Origin: [Leptolyngbya] sp. PCC 7376
Lineage (GTDB): Bacteria > Cyanobacteriota > Cyanobacteriia > Cyanobacteriales > MRBY01
DNA length: 64,000 nucleotides
Reading direction: 5' to 3'
Assembly: GCF_000316605.1 (NCBI RefSeq)
Contig: NC_019683.1
Location: 1-64,000 of the forward strand
The notes beneath the pieces are model-generated. The model was given only the letters and a program-made list of their open reading frames with translations, was not told the DNA's origin and did not search any database. Position 1 is the stretch's first letter. Each line of letters starts with the position of its first letter. Below, in pieces: positions 1 to 7,416 of this stretch. The position numbers were made by a program, and so were the translations under genes.

Positions 1-55
1 GTACTTTCGGTTTAACATCTACCTTCCTGTAATTCTCACCACCGAGGCACGGACG

Positions 56-1408
56 TTGACGCAAGATCCCCAACGACTATGGCAAGAAGTTTTAGTCAAA
101 CTCGAACAACAATTAAGCCGTCCGACCTTCGAGACCTGGATTGAGCCGACAACGATGCAACAGTGGCAGGACGATGAGGTTGTTCTCTGTGCGCCGAATG
201 CCTTTGTCCTCAACCATATTCAGAAATATTATGGGGCGCTAATCTCCGAGACGATCGCCGAGCTAGTTTCCTCTCCGGTCAGTGTTCGTCTTACGTCTCC
301 AGAAGGTAATACCCTCGCGGCGACCCCGAATCTCTACAGCAGCCAAAACAACAATAATTTATTGCGGCGATCGCCCAAAAAAGCTCAAGATCTCAACTCG
401 AAATATACTTTTTCGCGATTTGTCGTTGGCCCCACCAATCGTATGGCCCATGCCGCTGCCCTTGCTGTCGCCGAATCTCCCGGTGGTGACTTTAATCCCC
501 TTGTGCTTTGTGGTGGAGTGGGACTTGGGAAAACCCATCTGATGCAAGCTATTGGACATTATCGTCTCGATACCAATGCCGATGCCAAAATCTTTTACGT
601 TTCCACCGAGCAATTCACCAACGACCTCATTGCATCCATCCGCAAAGATAGCATCCAAACCTTTCGCGAACATTACCGCACTGCTGATGTGCTGTTAGTG
701 GACGATATTCAGTTCATTGAAGGGAAAGAATATACCCAAGAAGAATTTTTCTACACTTTTAATACTCTCCACGAAGCTGGTAAACAAATCGTTTTAGCTA
801 GCGATCGCCCCCCAAACCAGATCCCCGGCTTACAACAGCGATTATCCTCTCGATTTTCGATGGGATTGATTGCAGACATCCAACCGCCTGACCTTGAAAC
901 ACGGATGGCGATTCTCCAGAAAAAAGCTGAGGCTGAAAATATTCAGCTTTCTCGTTCTGTCATTGAATACATTGCCACCCACTACACCTCAAACATTCGC
1001 GAACTCGAAGGCGCACTCTTGCGGGCAGTGACCCATATCGCTATATCTGGCTTGCCGATGACCGTCGAAAACCTTGCACCTATCCTGAATCCCACCGTTG
1101 AGTATGCCCCTGCTGCTCCAGAATTGATTGTGCAAATCGTGTCGGAGATGGTGGGCATTAGCATCGAGGATCTGAAAAGTGCCTCCCGCCGCCGTGAAAT
1201 TAGTACTGCTCGCCAAATTGCCATGTATTTAATGCGCCAGCATACGGATCTTAGTTTGCCTCGGATCGGTGAAGCATTTGGCGGAAAAGACCACACAACA
1301 GTGATGTATAGTTGCGACAAAATTGGGCAGTTGCTCACCAAGGATCAAAAAATCTCTCAGCTTGTCAGTAAGATTAGCGATCGCATTAACCATCACCAAC
1401 AGAGCTAA
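56..1408 (+). CDS. dnaA: Chromosomal replication initiator DnaA
   Basis: DnaA binds DnaA boxes at the origin and melts DNA with ATP. The 450-residue length is normal for the family. An N-terminal DnaB/DiaA-interaction region (about 1-75) is followed by a variable linker. The AAA+ domain has Walker A GGVGLGKT (about 153-160) and Walker B LLVDDIQF (about 213-220). The C-terminal DnaA-box-binding helix-turn-helix contains GGKDHTTVMYS. The start is a TTG codon; no in-frame ATG lies upstream in the 55 available bases, and the protein aligns naturally from this point. No DnaA-box cluster was seen downstream, and the gene stands alone on the plus strand with a long spacer after it. Confidence 0.97.
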   Translation: MTQDPQRLWQEVLVKLEQQLSRPTFETWIEPTTMQQWQDDEVVLCAPNAFVLNHIQKYYGALISETIAELVSSPVSVRLTSPEGNTLAATPNLYSSQNNNNLLRRSPKKAQDLNSKYTFSRFVVGPTNRMAHAAALAVAESPGGDFNPLVLCGGVGLGKTHLMQAIGHYRLDTNADAKIFYVSTEQFTNDLIASIRKDSIQTFREHYRTADVLLVDDIQFIEGKEYTQEEFFYTFNTLHEAGKQIVLASDRPPNQIPGLQQRLSSRFSMGLIADIQPPDLETRMAILQKKAEAENIQLSRSVIEYIATHYTSNIRELEGALLRAVTHIAISGLPMTVENLAPILNPTVEYAPAAPELIVQIVSEMVGISIEDLKSASRRREISTARQIAMYLMRQHTDLSLPRIGEAFGGKDHTTVMYSCDKIGQLLTKDQKISQLVSKISDRINHHQQS

Positions 1409-1971
1409 TCTATTCGTCTCTCTGTAAGGAGAAGAGTGTGCTTAAGATATACAGTGACGATTGGAGTAATCTCCTCAACAAATAGTAATTCTTTGAAAAA
1501 ATATTACGTAGAAAGCCTGTTATTACAACATTTTCTTTCAACTTAGGGTGTCTCGAAACTGAAGGAAATGAGGAAATTTACAGATATATCCTAAAAAATC
1601 GCAAAATATAGCAAATATTCCCAACCTTAGTTTCTCTCTGGAATTTGGCTAAGTTTGTCGTATAGATAATTTAATTTGGCAGACGTTTGGTGATGAATGG
1701 TCGCTTTTCGTTTCAAAAAATCCTATTAAAAGTGAGGGCGATGCCTATGTTTACCAGAGTTAGGCAGGTGGTCGATCCATTATTCCAATATCTCAATCAG
1801 CCCATCGGGAAATCTGAGCAATGTGCAGTGTGGAATCCCAACCGATTTTGGTACTTGTATAAAATCAACCTATTGGAAAAATGTTGGTTAAAAGATCCGG
1901 CAGTTAAAGGTCAAAAAGCTTATTAAAGAACGCTTATTGTTGGTTCACATACGTTCTCTGAAAATGCATTT
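1409..1971. other. Long intergenic region after dnaA
   Basis: AT-rich spacer of 563 bases. It holds one 79-codon open frame at 1687-1926 (plus strand) without a convincing ribosome binding site or recognisable domain, so it is not called as a gene. No DnaA boxes, tRNA or clear terminator were recognised. Confidence 0.4.
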
Positions 1972-2253
1972 TTAAACATGTGTTAGGGCTGCTATCTGTT
2001 CTTCGGAACGGATGTTTTTTTCTGCGAGTTTACGTTGAAATTTACGTTTGCTACTGACCTGTCCATGGATATTGACGCAGTAGGGGACGGCATAGGTGAG
2101 GAGGCTCGATAACCACCGTGATTTGTCCATTTTTCCTTTTAATAAAGCATTGCCATGGTTAATGCTGAAAAGGATGGTGCCAACAAGTAGGGCAACACGC
2201 AGGGCCGATGGCATCATGTCCGGATCACGCAGCCCCTGTAAAAAAGCTTTCAT
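1972..2253 (-). CDS. nrtS: NrtS-family nitrate/nitrite transporter
   Basis: A 93-residue protein resembling the small NrtS family, which has been described as a nitrate/nitrite transporter in cyanobacteria and marine bacteria. The core reads ALRVALLVGTILFSINHG (about 18-35), then a charged turn LLKGKMDKSRW and a second hydrophobic segment ending in VPYCVNIHGQ (about 47-64). This two-membrane-helix hairpin with an NHG and a VN.HGQ motif is the family hallmark. The tail is basic and cytoplasmic-looking. It is divergent from the agmatine deiminase gene, from which it is separated by about 175 bases. The small size implies oligomers. Recognition is from memory of the family; transport itself is inferred. 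Confidence 0.75.
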   Translation of the reverse strand: MKAFLQGLRDPDMMPSALRVALLVGTILFSINHGNALLKGKMDKSRWLSSLLTYAVPYCVNIHGQVSSKRKFQRKLAEKNIRSEEQIAALTHV

Positions 2254-2428
2254 TGGATTTGCTCCCGTTACAAAACTTCATGATAACAGGAGTTCTATCT
2301 AGATAAAGTGCTTGTGTGGTGTGGTGAATGTCTTTCGGGTGATCGCTGGACTGCTTGTACACAATTTCTTGAATTGGAAGTGTAGTGTTGCAGGAAGCTG
2401 TAGCAATCTCACTGGACTGGAGCGGTAT

Positions 2429-3571
2429 TTGAGCATTTCTAGACGTACTCTAATCAAATTGACTGCTTTAATGGCAGGTGGTTTTGCTGTGGGCTGTAAA
2501 ACAAATCAACTTCGTCATCTTGCAGTTGATGGGTCATTGTTTATGCCTGATGAAGGAGCACCACACGCTAGAACATGGATGGCTTTTGTTGCTAATGAGT
2601 ATATTTGGACTCGTAAGCAGATTCCTGCGGTGAAACGTGATTTGGTTCGCATTGCCACGGCGATCGCCAAATATGAGCCTGTATCGATGTTGGTATCGCC
2701 AGAAGATATGGCCGAGGCGCAAAAGCTATTGGGAGATTTAACGCGTTATCAATACCCAATTGAGCTGATTGAATGTCGCACAGATGATCTATGGGTGCGT
2801 GATACTGGCCCCACTTTTGTGCTGGATAGCGAAGGGAAAAAATACGGTGTGAATTTTAACTTCAACGGTTGGGGTGGCAAACAAGAGCATTCCTTCGATG
2901 CAAGGGTTGCAGATTTTATTACGAATCAAGCAAACGCGACTATTATCCCCTCAAATATTGTTTTAGAAGGAGGTAGTTTTGAAATTGATGGCCATGGCAC
3001 TGCCATCCTGACGAAAAGTGCTGTTTTGAATGACAATCGTAATCCAAATGTGAGTCAGACCGAGGTCGAGAAAGAATTAGAGCGATTGTTGGGGATTCAA
3101 AAAGTAATTTGGTTGGATGGCATTAAAGGTAAAGATATTACTGATGGCCATGTTGATTTTTATGCGCGGTTTTCTCAGAAAGAGAAAGTCTTGGTGAGCC
3201 GTGATAACTATCAGCAGTCCCATGATTACAATGTCACGCGGAAAAATATTGAAGTCTTGCAAGAAGCGACAGACATTGATGATAATCCCCTGGATGTGAC
3301 TGTGATTGATGCTCCCGATGTTATTAATGAGAACTTTGGGGTTCGGGATTTTGCGGCGGGTTATATTGGCTACTATCTCTGTAATGGTGCGGTGATTATG
3401 CAGAAATTTTGGGATGAGGTTGCGGATCAGAATGCAAAAGAGATTATCGCTCAGGCTTTTCCAGATCGGGTGATCGAGCAAATTGCCATTGATGCGATCG
3501 CCTCTGGTGGTGGCAGTATTCACTGTGCAACGCAGCAAGAACCTCTCGCCCAGAAAACTGAAACAACCTGA
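2429..3571 (+). CDS. Agmatine deiminase family protein, exported form
   Basis: Peptidyl-arginine-deiminase-type enzyme that hydrolyses agmatine to N-carbamoylputrescine and ammonia. Family motifs are present: DDLWVRDTGPTFV, NFNGWGGK, LEGGSFEIDGHGTAIL, DGHVDFYARF (catalytic Asp/His) and the C-terminal Cys motif GGGSIHCATQQEP. I choose a TTG start at 2429 because GGAG lies 6 bases before it. The product (380 residues) then begins MSISRRTLIK with a hydrophobic stretch ending AVGC, a twin-arginine lipoprotein-like signal. An in-frame TTG at 2312 would add 39 residues in front of the signal and looks wrong. Export is unusual for this family. The TGA stop at 3569-3571 lies in the terminal repeat of the adjacent IS982 element, so the natural C-terminus may have been altered by a few residues. 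Confidence 0.9.
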   Translation: MSISRRTLIKLTALMAGGFAVGCKTNQLRHLAVDGSLFMPDEGAPHARTWMAFVANEYIWTRKQIPAVKRDLVRIATAIAKYEPVSMLVSPEDMAEAQKLLGDLTRYQYPIELIECRTDDLWVRDTGPTFVLDSEGKKYGVNFNFNGWGGKQEHSFDARVADFITNQANATIIPSNIVLEGGSFEIDGHGTAILTKSAVLNDNRNPNVSQTEVEKELERLLGIQKVIWLDGIKGKDITDGHVDFYARFSQKEKVLVSRDNYQQSHDYNVTRKNIEVLQEATDIDDNPLDVTVIDAPDVINENFGVRDFAAGYIGYYLCNGAVIMQKFWDEVADQNAKEIIAQAFPDRVIEQIAIDAIASGGGSIHCATQQEPLAQKTETT

Positions 3572-3594
3572 GTTCGGGATAGGAAAAGAAGCTT

Positions 3595-4137
3595 CTAATC
3601 AAGCTGAAGAGAGGGTTTCTTAGGCTGATGACAGTAGGCAATTAGACCACAAAGCAAGTTAACACAAAAATTGGCAGGACTACGATGTCTAGGGTGCTCA
3701 ATCTGAGAAATATTCTTCAGCTGGTCAATGACCGTCTCAATTAAAGCTCGCTTACGGGCAAGGATTTTGTCATGCCAAAGCATCAAGTGATTCTTCATAT
3801 TGCGCCGAGGCTTAGCCAGCAACGTCACATCATGCTCTTCTTGTAAATGCTGTGCCAGAGGTTGAGAGATATAGCCTTTATCTGCAAAAACCTTGCCAAA
3901 TAAATTCTGCAATAGTTCCAGCACTGGCTTGCGGTCATCAGTGTTGCCGGGGGTGACTTTCACTTGGAGTAACTCGCCACGGTCATTGATTACTAGATGC
4001 AGCTTGAAGCCAAAGAACCAACCAACAGATGTTTTACCTCGAGCAGCATGACCTTCAAAAACGCGATGTTGAGAGATACGGCGATTATGGCAAACCTTGA
4101 TACTGGTGGCATCAATGAAACTAATACCAGTGCATTT
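3595..4137 (-). pseudogene. IS982 transposase, 3' part (5' end lost)
   Basis: Reads from CTGISFIDATSIKVCHNRR to the normal C-terminus. It includes the DDE-type segments FIDATS, KLHLVINDRGELL and FADKGYISQPLAQH, and the region KRALIETVIDQLKN. The N-terminal third of the transposase is missing because the IS5-like terminus at 4136-4152 replaces it. The reading frame is otherwise open, but a complete product cannot be made. Confidence 0.85.
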
Positions 4138-4153
4138 GACCTCTTGCAAAAGG

Positions 4154-4720
4154 TTATGGCAATTCAAAATTGTAGAGACCAGCAATGAGATTGAGTCTTA
4201 ATCCCCATCTCCGACGGCGGTTACGATATCGACTGGATAAGAGGCGGAATCTTTTGAGCATTCTGAATACCATCTCAATGATGATTCTTTGAGCTGCTAA
4301 GAGCTGATTCTCCTGTTTCTGCTCCGCACCTTTAGGCTTCTTGTGAGGAGTGTGACTCCGCTGATGCCGCTTGTGTAGACCTTGATATCCAGCGTCGGCA
4401 AGGCAGAGTTGTCCCTGCTGAAAATGCACTCTACTCTTTTTGAGTAGTTTGAAGTCATGGGTGCTACCTTTCTCACAGTCACAACAGATAATCTGTGCCC
4501 ACTGCCAAGCAATAACTATTTGAGCTTTAAGGGAATGAGGCTTCTTTTTCCTGAGTAGTAAAGATGTTGTTTTTTTGGGCTTTTCAATCGCCTGTTCTGT
4601 GGCATCCATACCACTACTGTTAGAGATAACTCTTCTGAACCATGGAGCTGTTTCATGCCGGGTCAGTGGCAATCGGTTTCTTTGATGAGTGTATTCTCTG
4701 TTTTTTGCACCATGCGACAA
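4154..4720 (-). pseudogene. IS5-like transposase, catalytic part (copy 1)
   Basis: Encodes the DDE part: GMDATEQAIEKPKK (first Asp), a central segment with CLADAGYQGLHK (second Asp) and IIIEMVFRMLKRF (Glu). It overlaps the N-terminal frame by about 58 bases in another frame. The family-typical peptide between them (MKQLHGSEELSLTVVV in the alternative frame) is not read in this frame, so at least two frame changes would be needed for an intact enzyme. The element is probably not autonomous, unless it uses frameshifting. Confidence 0.75.
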
Positions 4721-5010
4721 ACTGTTGATTCATGAATGCCCCATGATTGAGCGATATGAAAATAAGTGCGATATTCCCTCGGATATTCCAAGGTGAGGAG
4801 TAACTGATTTTCCAGGGATAAAACACTGGGACGACCGGGTTTTTGCTTTGCTTTAGCTTCTGCTAGGACTTCTACCAGACGATTGAAAGTCTGAAGTTTA
4901 ACTCCACAGGCTCTCCTGAATTGTTCTGGAGATAAATGTTGGAGCTGTTCGTAAGTCGGCATTTCTATCGCTATGACTCTGATACTTTCCTCTTTTTTAC
5001 CTACTCTCAC
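4663..5010 (-). CDS. IS5-like transposase, N-terminal helix-turn-helix part (copy 1)
   Basis: A 115-residue frame beginning MRVGKKEESIRVIAIEMPTY, followed by a DDE-superfamily helix-turn-helix (LSLENQLLLTLEYPREYRTYFHIAQSWGIHESTVCRMVQ), ending shortly after that domain. It corresponds to the DNA-binding half of IS5-type transposases. The catalytic half lies in a different frame downstream. It differs from the second copy only by a few substitutions, for example HIAQSWGIH here against PIAQSWSIH there. Confidence 0.75.
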   Translation of the reverse strand: MRVGKKEESIRVIAIEMPTYEQLQHLSPEQFRRACGVKLQTFNRLVEVLAEAKAKQKPGRPSVLSLENQLLLTLEYPREYRTYFHIAQSWGIHESTVCRMVQKTENTLIKETDCH

Positions 5011-5029
5011 TTCTTTTGCAAGAGGTCAA

Positions 5030-5669
5030 CTGTGCCAGAGCTTGAGAGACGTAACCTTTATCTGCAAAGATTTTTCCCGATAACCCTTTCAAAAGCTCCA
5101 CTACCGGTTTTCTATCATTGGTGTTGCCGGGTGTGACCTTCACATTGAGTAATTCGCCATGGTCATTGATAACCAGATATAGTTTGAAACCAAAGAACCA
5201 ACCCACAGATGTTTTACCTCGAGCGGCATGACCTTCAAAAACGCGATGTTGAGAGATGCGGCGATTGTGACAAACCTTGATACTGGTGGCATCAATGAAA
5301 CTAATACCTGTGCATTGACCATAACAGTGCTGTAGGTAGACACATAGAGGTACTAACGTCGAAGGCATCCACTCCACAAAACGTTGGTCACTCACGGCTC
5401 TGGGAAAAGCTCCTCGCCAATAGATGACGCACATTGATGAGATAGAAATATTTGAAATTACGATAATGAGATTGGTGAAAAGCAATCAATATCGTCATTA
5501 TCTCGCTTAAACTCAAGCTTCTTGAGCGACGTCGCCGCCGTTGTTTCGAGGCCAGCAGCTGTTGTTGCCATTGAGGTTCGAAGACTTGGCAGACATCATC
5601 AACAGCACAAAACAAAGGTTCTAGACTGGTCATGGGAGAAAGTGGTGGATTGCTTATCAACTTCCACAA
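5030..5669 (-). pseudogene. IS982 transposase, 5' part (frameshifted, 3' end lost)
   Basis: The N-terminal frame starts at 5669 (MWKLISNPPLSPMTSLEPL) and runs through LSLSEIMTILIAFHQSHYRNFKYFY. A frameshift near 5430 then moves the coding into the frame reading GAFPRAVSDQRFVEWMPSTLVPLC. The gene continues through the first catalytic Asp region to FADKGYVSQALAQ and is cut at 5030 by the IS5-like element. Both the frameshift and the truncation make it a pseudogene. Confidence 0.85.
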
Positions 5670-5704
5670 TATGCACTTTCTCCTTTTCTTCTCTTATCCC
5701 GAAC

Positions 5705-6814
5705 TCACGTTATTTGGCCTAAAAATTTCCGCACAATTTCGAGGATTTGCTTGGAGCTAGTGCCATCCCCGAACGGATTGGTTGCTGTGGCCATTTGATC
5801 ATATTGTTCCTGATCCGTCAGCAGCGCTTTTACTGCCTGAAAAATATCCATCTGCTCTGTGCCGATAAGCCTTGCGGTTCCCGCCAAAACTGCCTCGGGA
5901 CGTTCAGTCGTTTTACGCAATACCAAAACAGGCTTACCTAAACTAGGTGCCTCTTCCTGGAGTCCCCCCGAATCGGTTAGGAGCAAATCACATCGCTGCA
6001 TTGCCCCAACGAGCTGCGGATAATCTAAGGGCTCAGTGAGAAAAATCTGGGGATGATCACCCAACACCTTTTGAATCGGTTCACGCACTTTCGGATTGCG
6101 GTGCATAGGTAATAAGATCACCACATCGGGAAATGCTTCCACGACTTTTAAAAATCCCTGCAAAATGCTGTCGAGGGGACTACCCCAATTTTCGCGGCGG
6201 TGCACAGTGGAGAGGATGACACGTTTCTCTGGCCAATCCAAACCAGGAATATTGCAGTCTGGCTCCGATGCCGCCACTGTTAATAACGCATCAATAACTG
6301 TATTTCCGGTGTTATACGCCTGCCCTAAAATATCTGATTTTTCGAGATTGGCGATCGCCTGAGTTGTGGGCGCAAAATGCAGCTGAGAAATTTGCGAAAT
6401 CAATCGGCGATTGGCTTCCTCTGGGAAAGGGTTGAGGATATTGTCTGTGCGCAGACCTGCTTCCACATGGCCCACTGGAATCTGTTGATAAAAAGCAGCG
6501 AGGGCTGCGGCAAAAGCAGTGGTTGTATCCCCCTGTACCAACACAATATCCGGCGATAATTCCTGGTAAATCTTTTGCAGTCCATCCAAACTGCGACAGG
6601 TAATATCCGATAATGTTTGACCCGGCTGCATAATCTCTAGATCAAAATCAGCCTTTAGATCAAACCATTGCATCACCTGATCAACCATCTCGCGGTGTTG
6701 ACCTGTCAAAATTACTGAAGTTTCAAAATCAGTCGCTTGCCGAAACTGACGAATCACAGGAGCCAATTTAATGGCTTCTGGTCGCGTACCAAGGGTGATA
6801 CAAACTGAGGGCAT
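5705..6814 (-). CDS. wecB: UDP-N-acetylglucosamine 2-epimerase (non-hydrolysing)
   Basis: Interconverts UDP-GlcNAc and UDP-ManNAc to supply ManNAc-type sugars for surface polysaccharide. The 369 residues are full length. Family signatures are present: TLGTRPEAIKLAPVI at the N-terminus, TGQHREMVDQV, VQGDTTTAFAAALAAF, GHVEAGLRTDN.NPFPEE.NRRL, STVHRRENWG, and LTDSGGLQEEAPSLGKPVLVLR. The enzyme has the GT-B fold and is cytoplasmic. Its TGA stop (5705-5707) lies in the IS982 terminal repeat, so the last residues may not be native. No other polysaccharide genes are adjacent. Confidence 0.95.
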   Translation of the reverse strand: MPSVCITLGTRPEAIKLAPVIRQFRQATDFETSVILTGQHREMVDQVMQWFDLKADFDLEIMQPGQTLSDITCRSLDGLQKIYQELSPDIVLVQGDTTTAFAAALAAFYQQIPVGHVEAGLRTDNILNPFPEEANRRLISQISQLHFAPTTQAIANLEKSDILGQAYNTGNTVIDALLTVAASEPDCNIPGLDWPEKRVILSTVHRRENWGSPLDSILQGFLKVVEAFPDVVILLPMHRNPKVREPIQKVLGDHPQIFLTEPLDYPQLVGAMQRCDLLLTDSGGLQEEAPSLGKPVLVLRKTTERPEAVLAGTARLIGTEQMDIFQAVKALLTDQEQYDQMATATNPFGDGTSSKQILEIVRKFLGQIT

Positions 6815-7139
6815 ACAACTCTCACCAAAAGATCTTTCGCTATCTTATAGCTTTTTCTTCAGCCCAAAGAACTAGGCCAAGTTTTACTGCGTATTTGCTC
6901 CCCAATGTATCAGATGAAATTTTATAAAGCATTGGACCTGATTTTTGACTCAATCCCCATGCATTAACTCGGCGATCGCCCAACGTACTTTGAAAATATT
7001 TACTTACACTTTATCTAGAGCCAATAACACTCACTATTGCAACCTAGCGGCCTGAGCTTCCTCGTGATTTTGAGAGTGAATGGGATGAGTACAATAAGAC
7101 TGCCTTAAACTTCCAAATAAGATTTTTTTGTCTGAGGGG
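6815..7139. other. Intergenic, wecB to tRNA promoter
   Basis: Upstream region of wecB and of the tRNA gene. It contains a HIP1 site at about 6963. No open frame or stable hairpin was recognised. Confidence 0.4.
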
Positions 7140-7168
7140 TTGACATAACTTTTTTCTGTGAATATATT
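7140..7168 (+). promoter_or_regulatory. Sigma-70-type promoter of tRNA-Asp
   Basis: TTGACA at 7140-7145 and TATATT at 7163-7168 are separated by exactly 17 bases. The predicted start, near 7175, is about 17 bases before the tRNA. This is a near-consensus housekeeping promoter. Confidence 0.75.
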
Positions 7169-7191
7169 ATTAAAAGTGACTTAAACCACAG

Positions 7192-7265
7192 GGGACTGTA
7201 GTTCAGCTGGTTAGAATGCCTGCCTGTCACGCAGGAGGTCGCGGGTTCGAGTCCCGTCAGTCCCG
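7192..7265 (+). tRNA. tRNA-Asp (GTC)
   Basis: A 74-base cloverleaf. Acceptor GGGACTG (7192-7198) pairs with CAGTCCC (7258-7264), with discriminator G7265. The anticodon stem CCTGC/GCAGG (7219-7223, 7231-7235) encloses loop CTGTCAC with anticodon GTC at 7226-7228. The T arm GCGGG-TTCGAGT-CCCGT is standard. CCA is not encoded. No intron. Confidence 0.97.
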
Positions 7266-7416
7266 TAGAAATACACTGAGTTTGTAATGCCATATGAGGT
7301 AATACATTCTTACTTGAAATAATTTGAAGTTAGGTTCTTTTATATGCCTACAGAGTAGTCATATAGAGAGATGACTGGTAGTCTGATAGCAGGATTCCCA
7401 AGGGCACTAGTTCAAG

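Larger units (their letters stand above)
4136..5029 (-). mobile_element. IS5-family-like element, copy 1
   Basis: 894-bp element bounded by perfect 17-bp inverted repeats TTGACCTCTTGCAAAAG (4136-4152, and 5013-5029 on the other strand). It carries a two-frame transposase on the minus strand and is nearly identical to the copy at 16027-17881 once the IS630 insertion there is removed. The flanks belong to two different IS982 copies, so there is no direct repeat. The family was judged from the transposase domains. Confidence 0.85.
3569..5707. mobile_element. Composite remnant: IS982 / IS5-like / IS982
   Basis: Both outer ends are IS982-type terminal repeats starting TGAGTTCGGGATA, in inverted orientation (3569 inward, and 5707 inward on the other strand). 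Between them lie the 3' part of one IS982 transposase gene (3595-4137), an IS5-like element (4136-5029) and the 5' part of another IS982 gene (5030-5669). The two IS982 gene pieces overlap in content: both encode the segment CTGISFIDATSIKVCHNRR through FADKGY. They therefore come from two copies, not one interrupted copy. No matching target-site duplication is visible at either the outer ends or the IS5-like ends. Confidence 0.85.

Noticed and set aside
1687-1926. 79-codon open frame after dnaA
   Set aside because: No ribosome binding site, no recognisable domain, and isolated in an AT-rich spacer.
7105-7293. 62-codon open frame on the minus strand (GLTGLEPATSCVTGRH)
   Set aside because: It is the antisense of tRNA-Asp; this peptide is a known spurious translation of tRNA genes.
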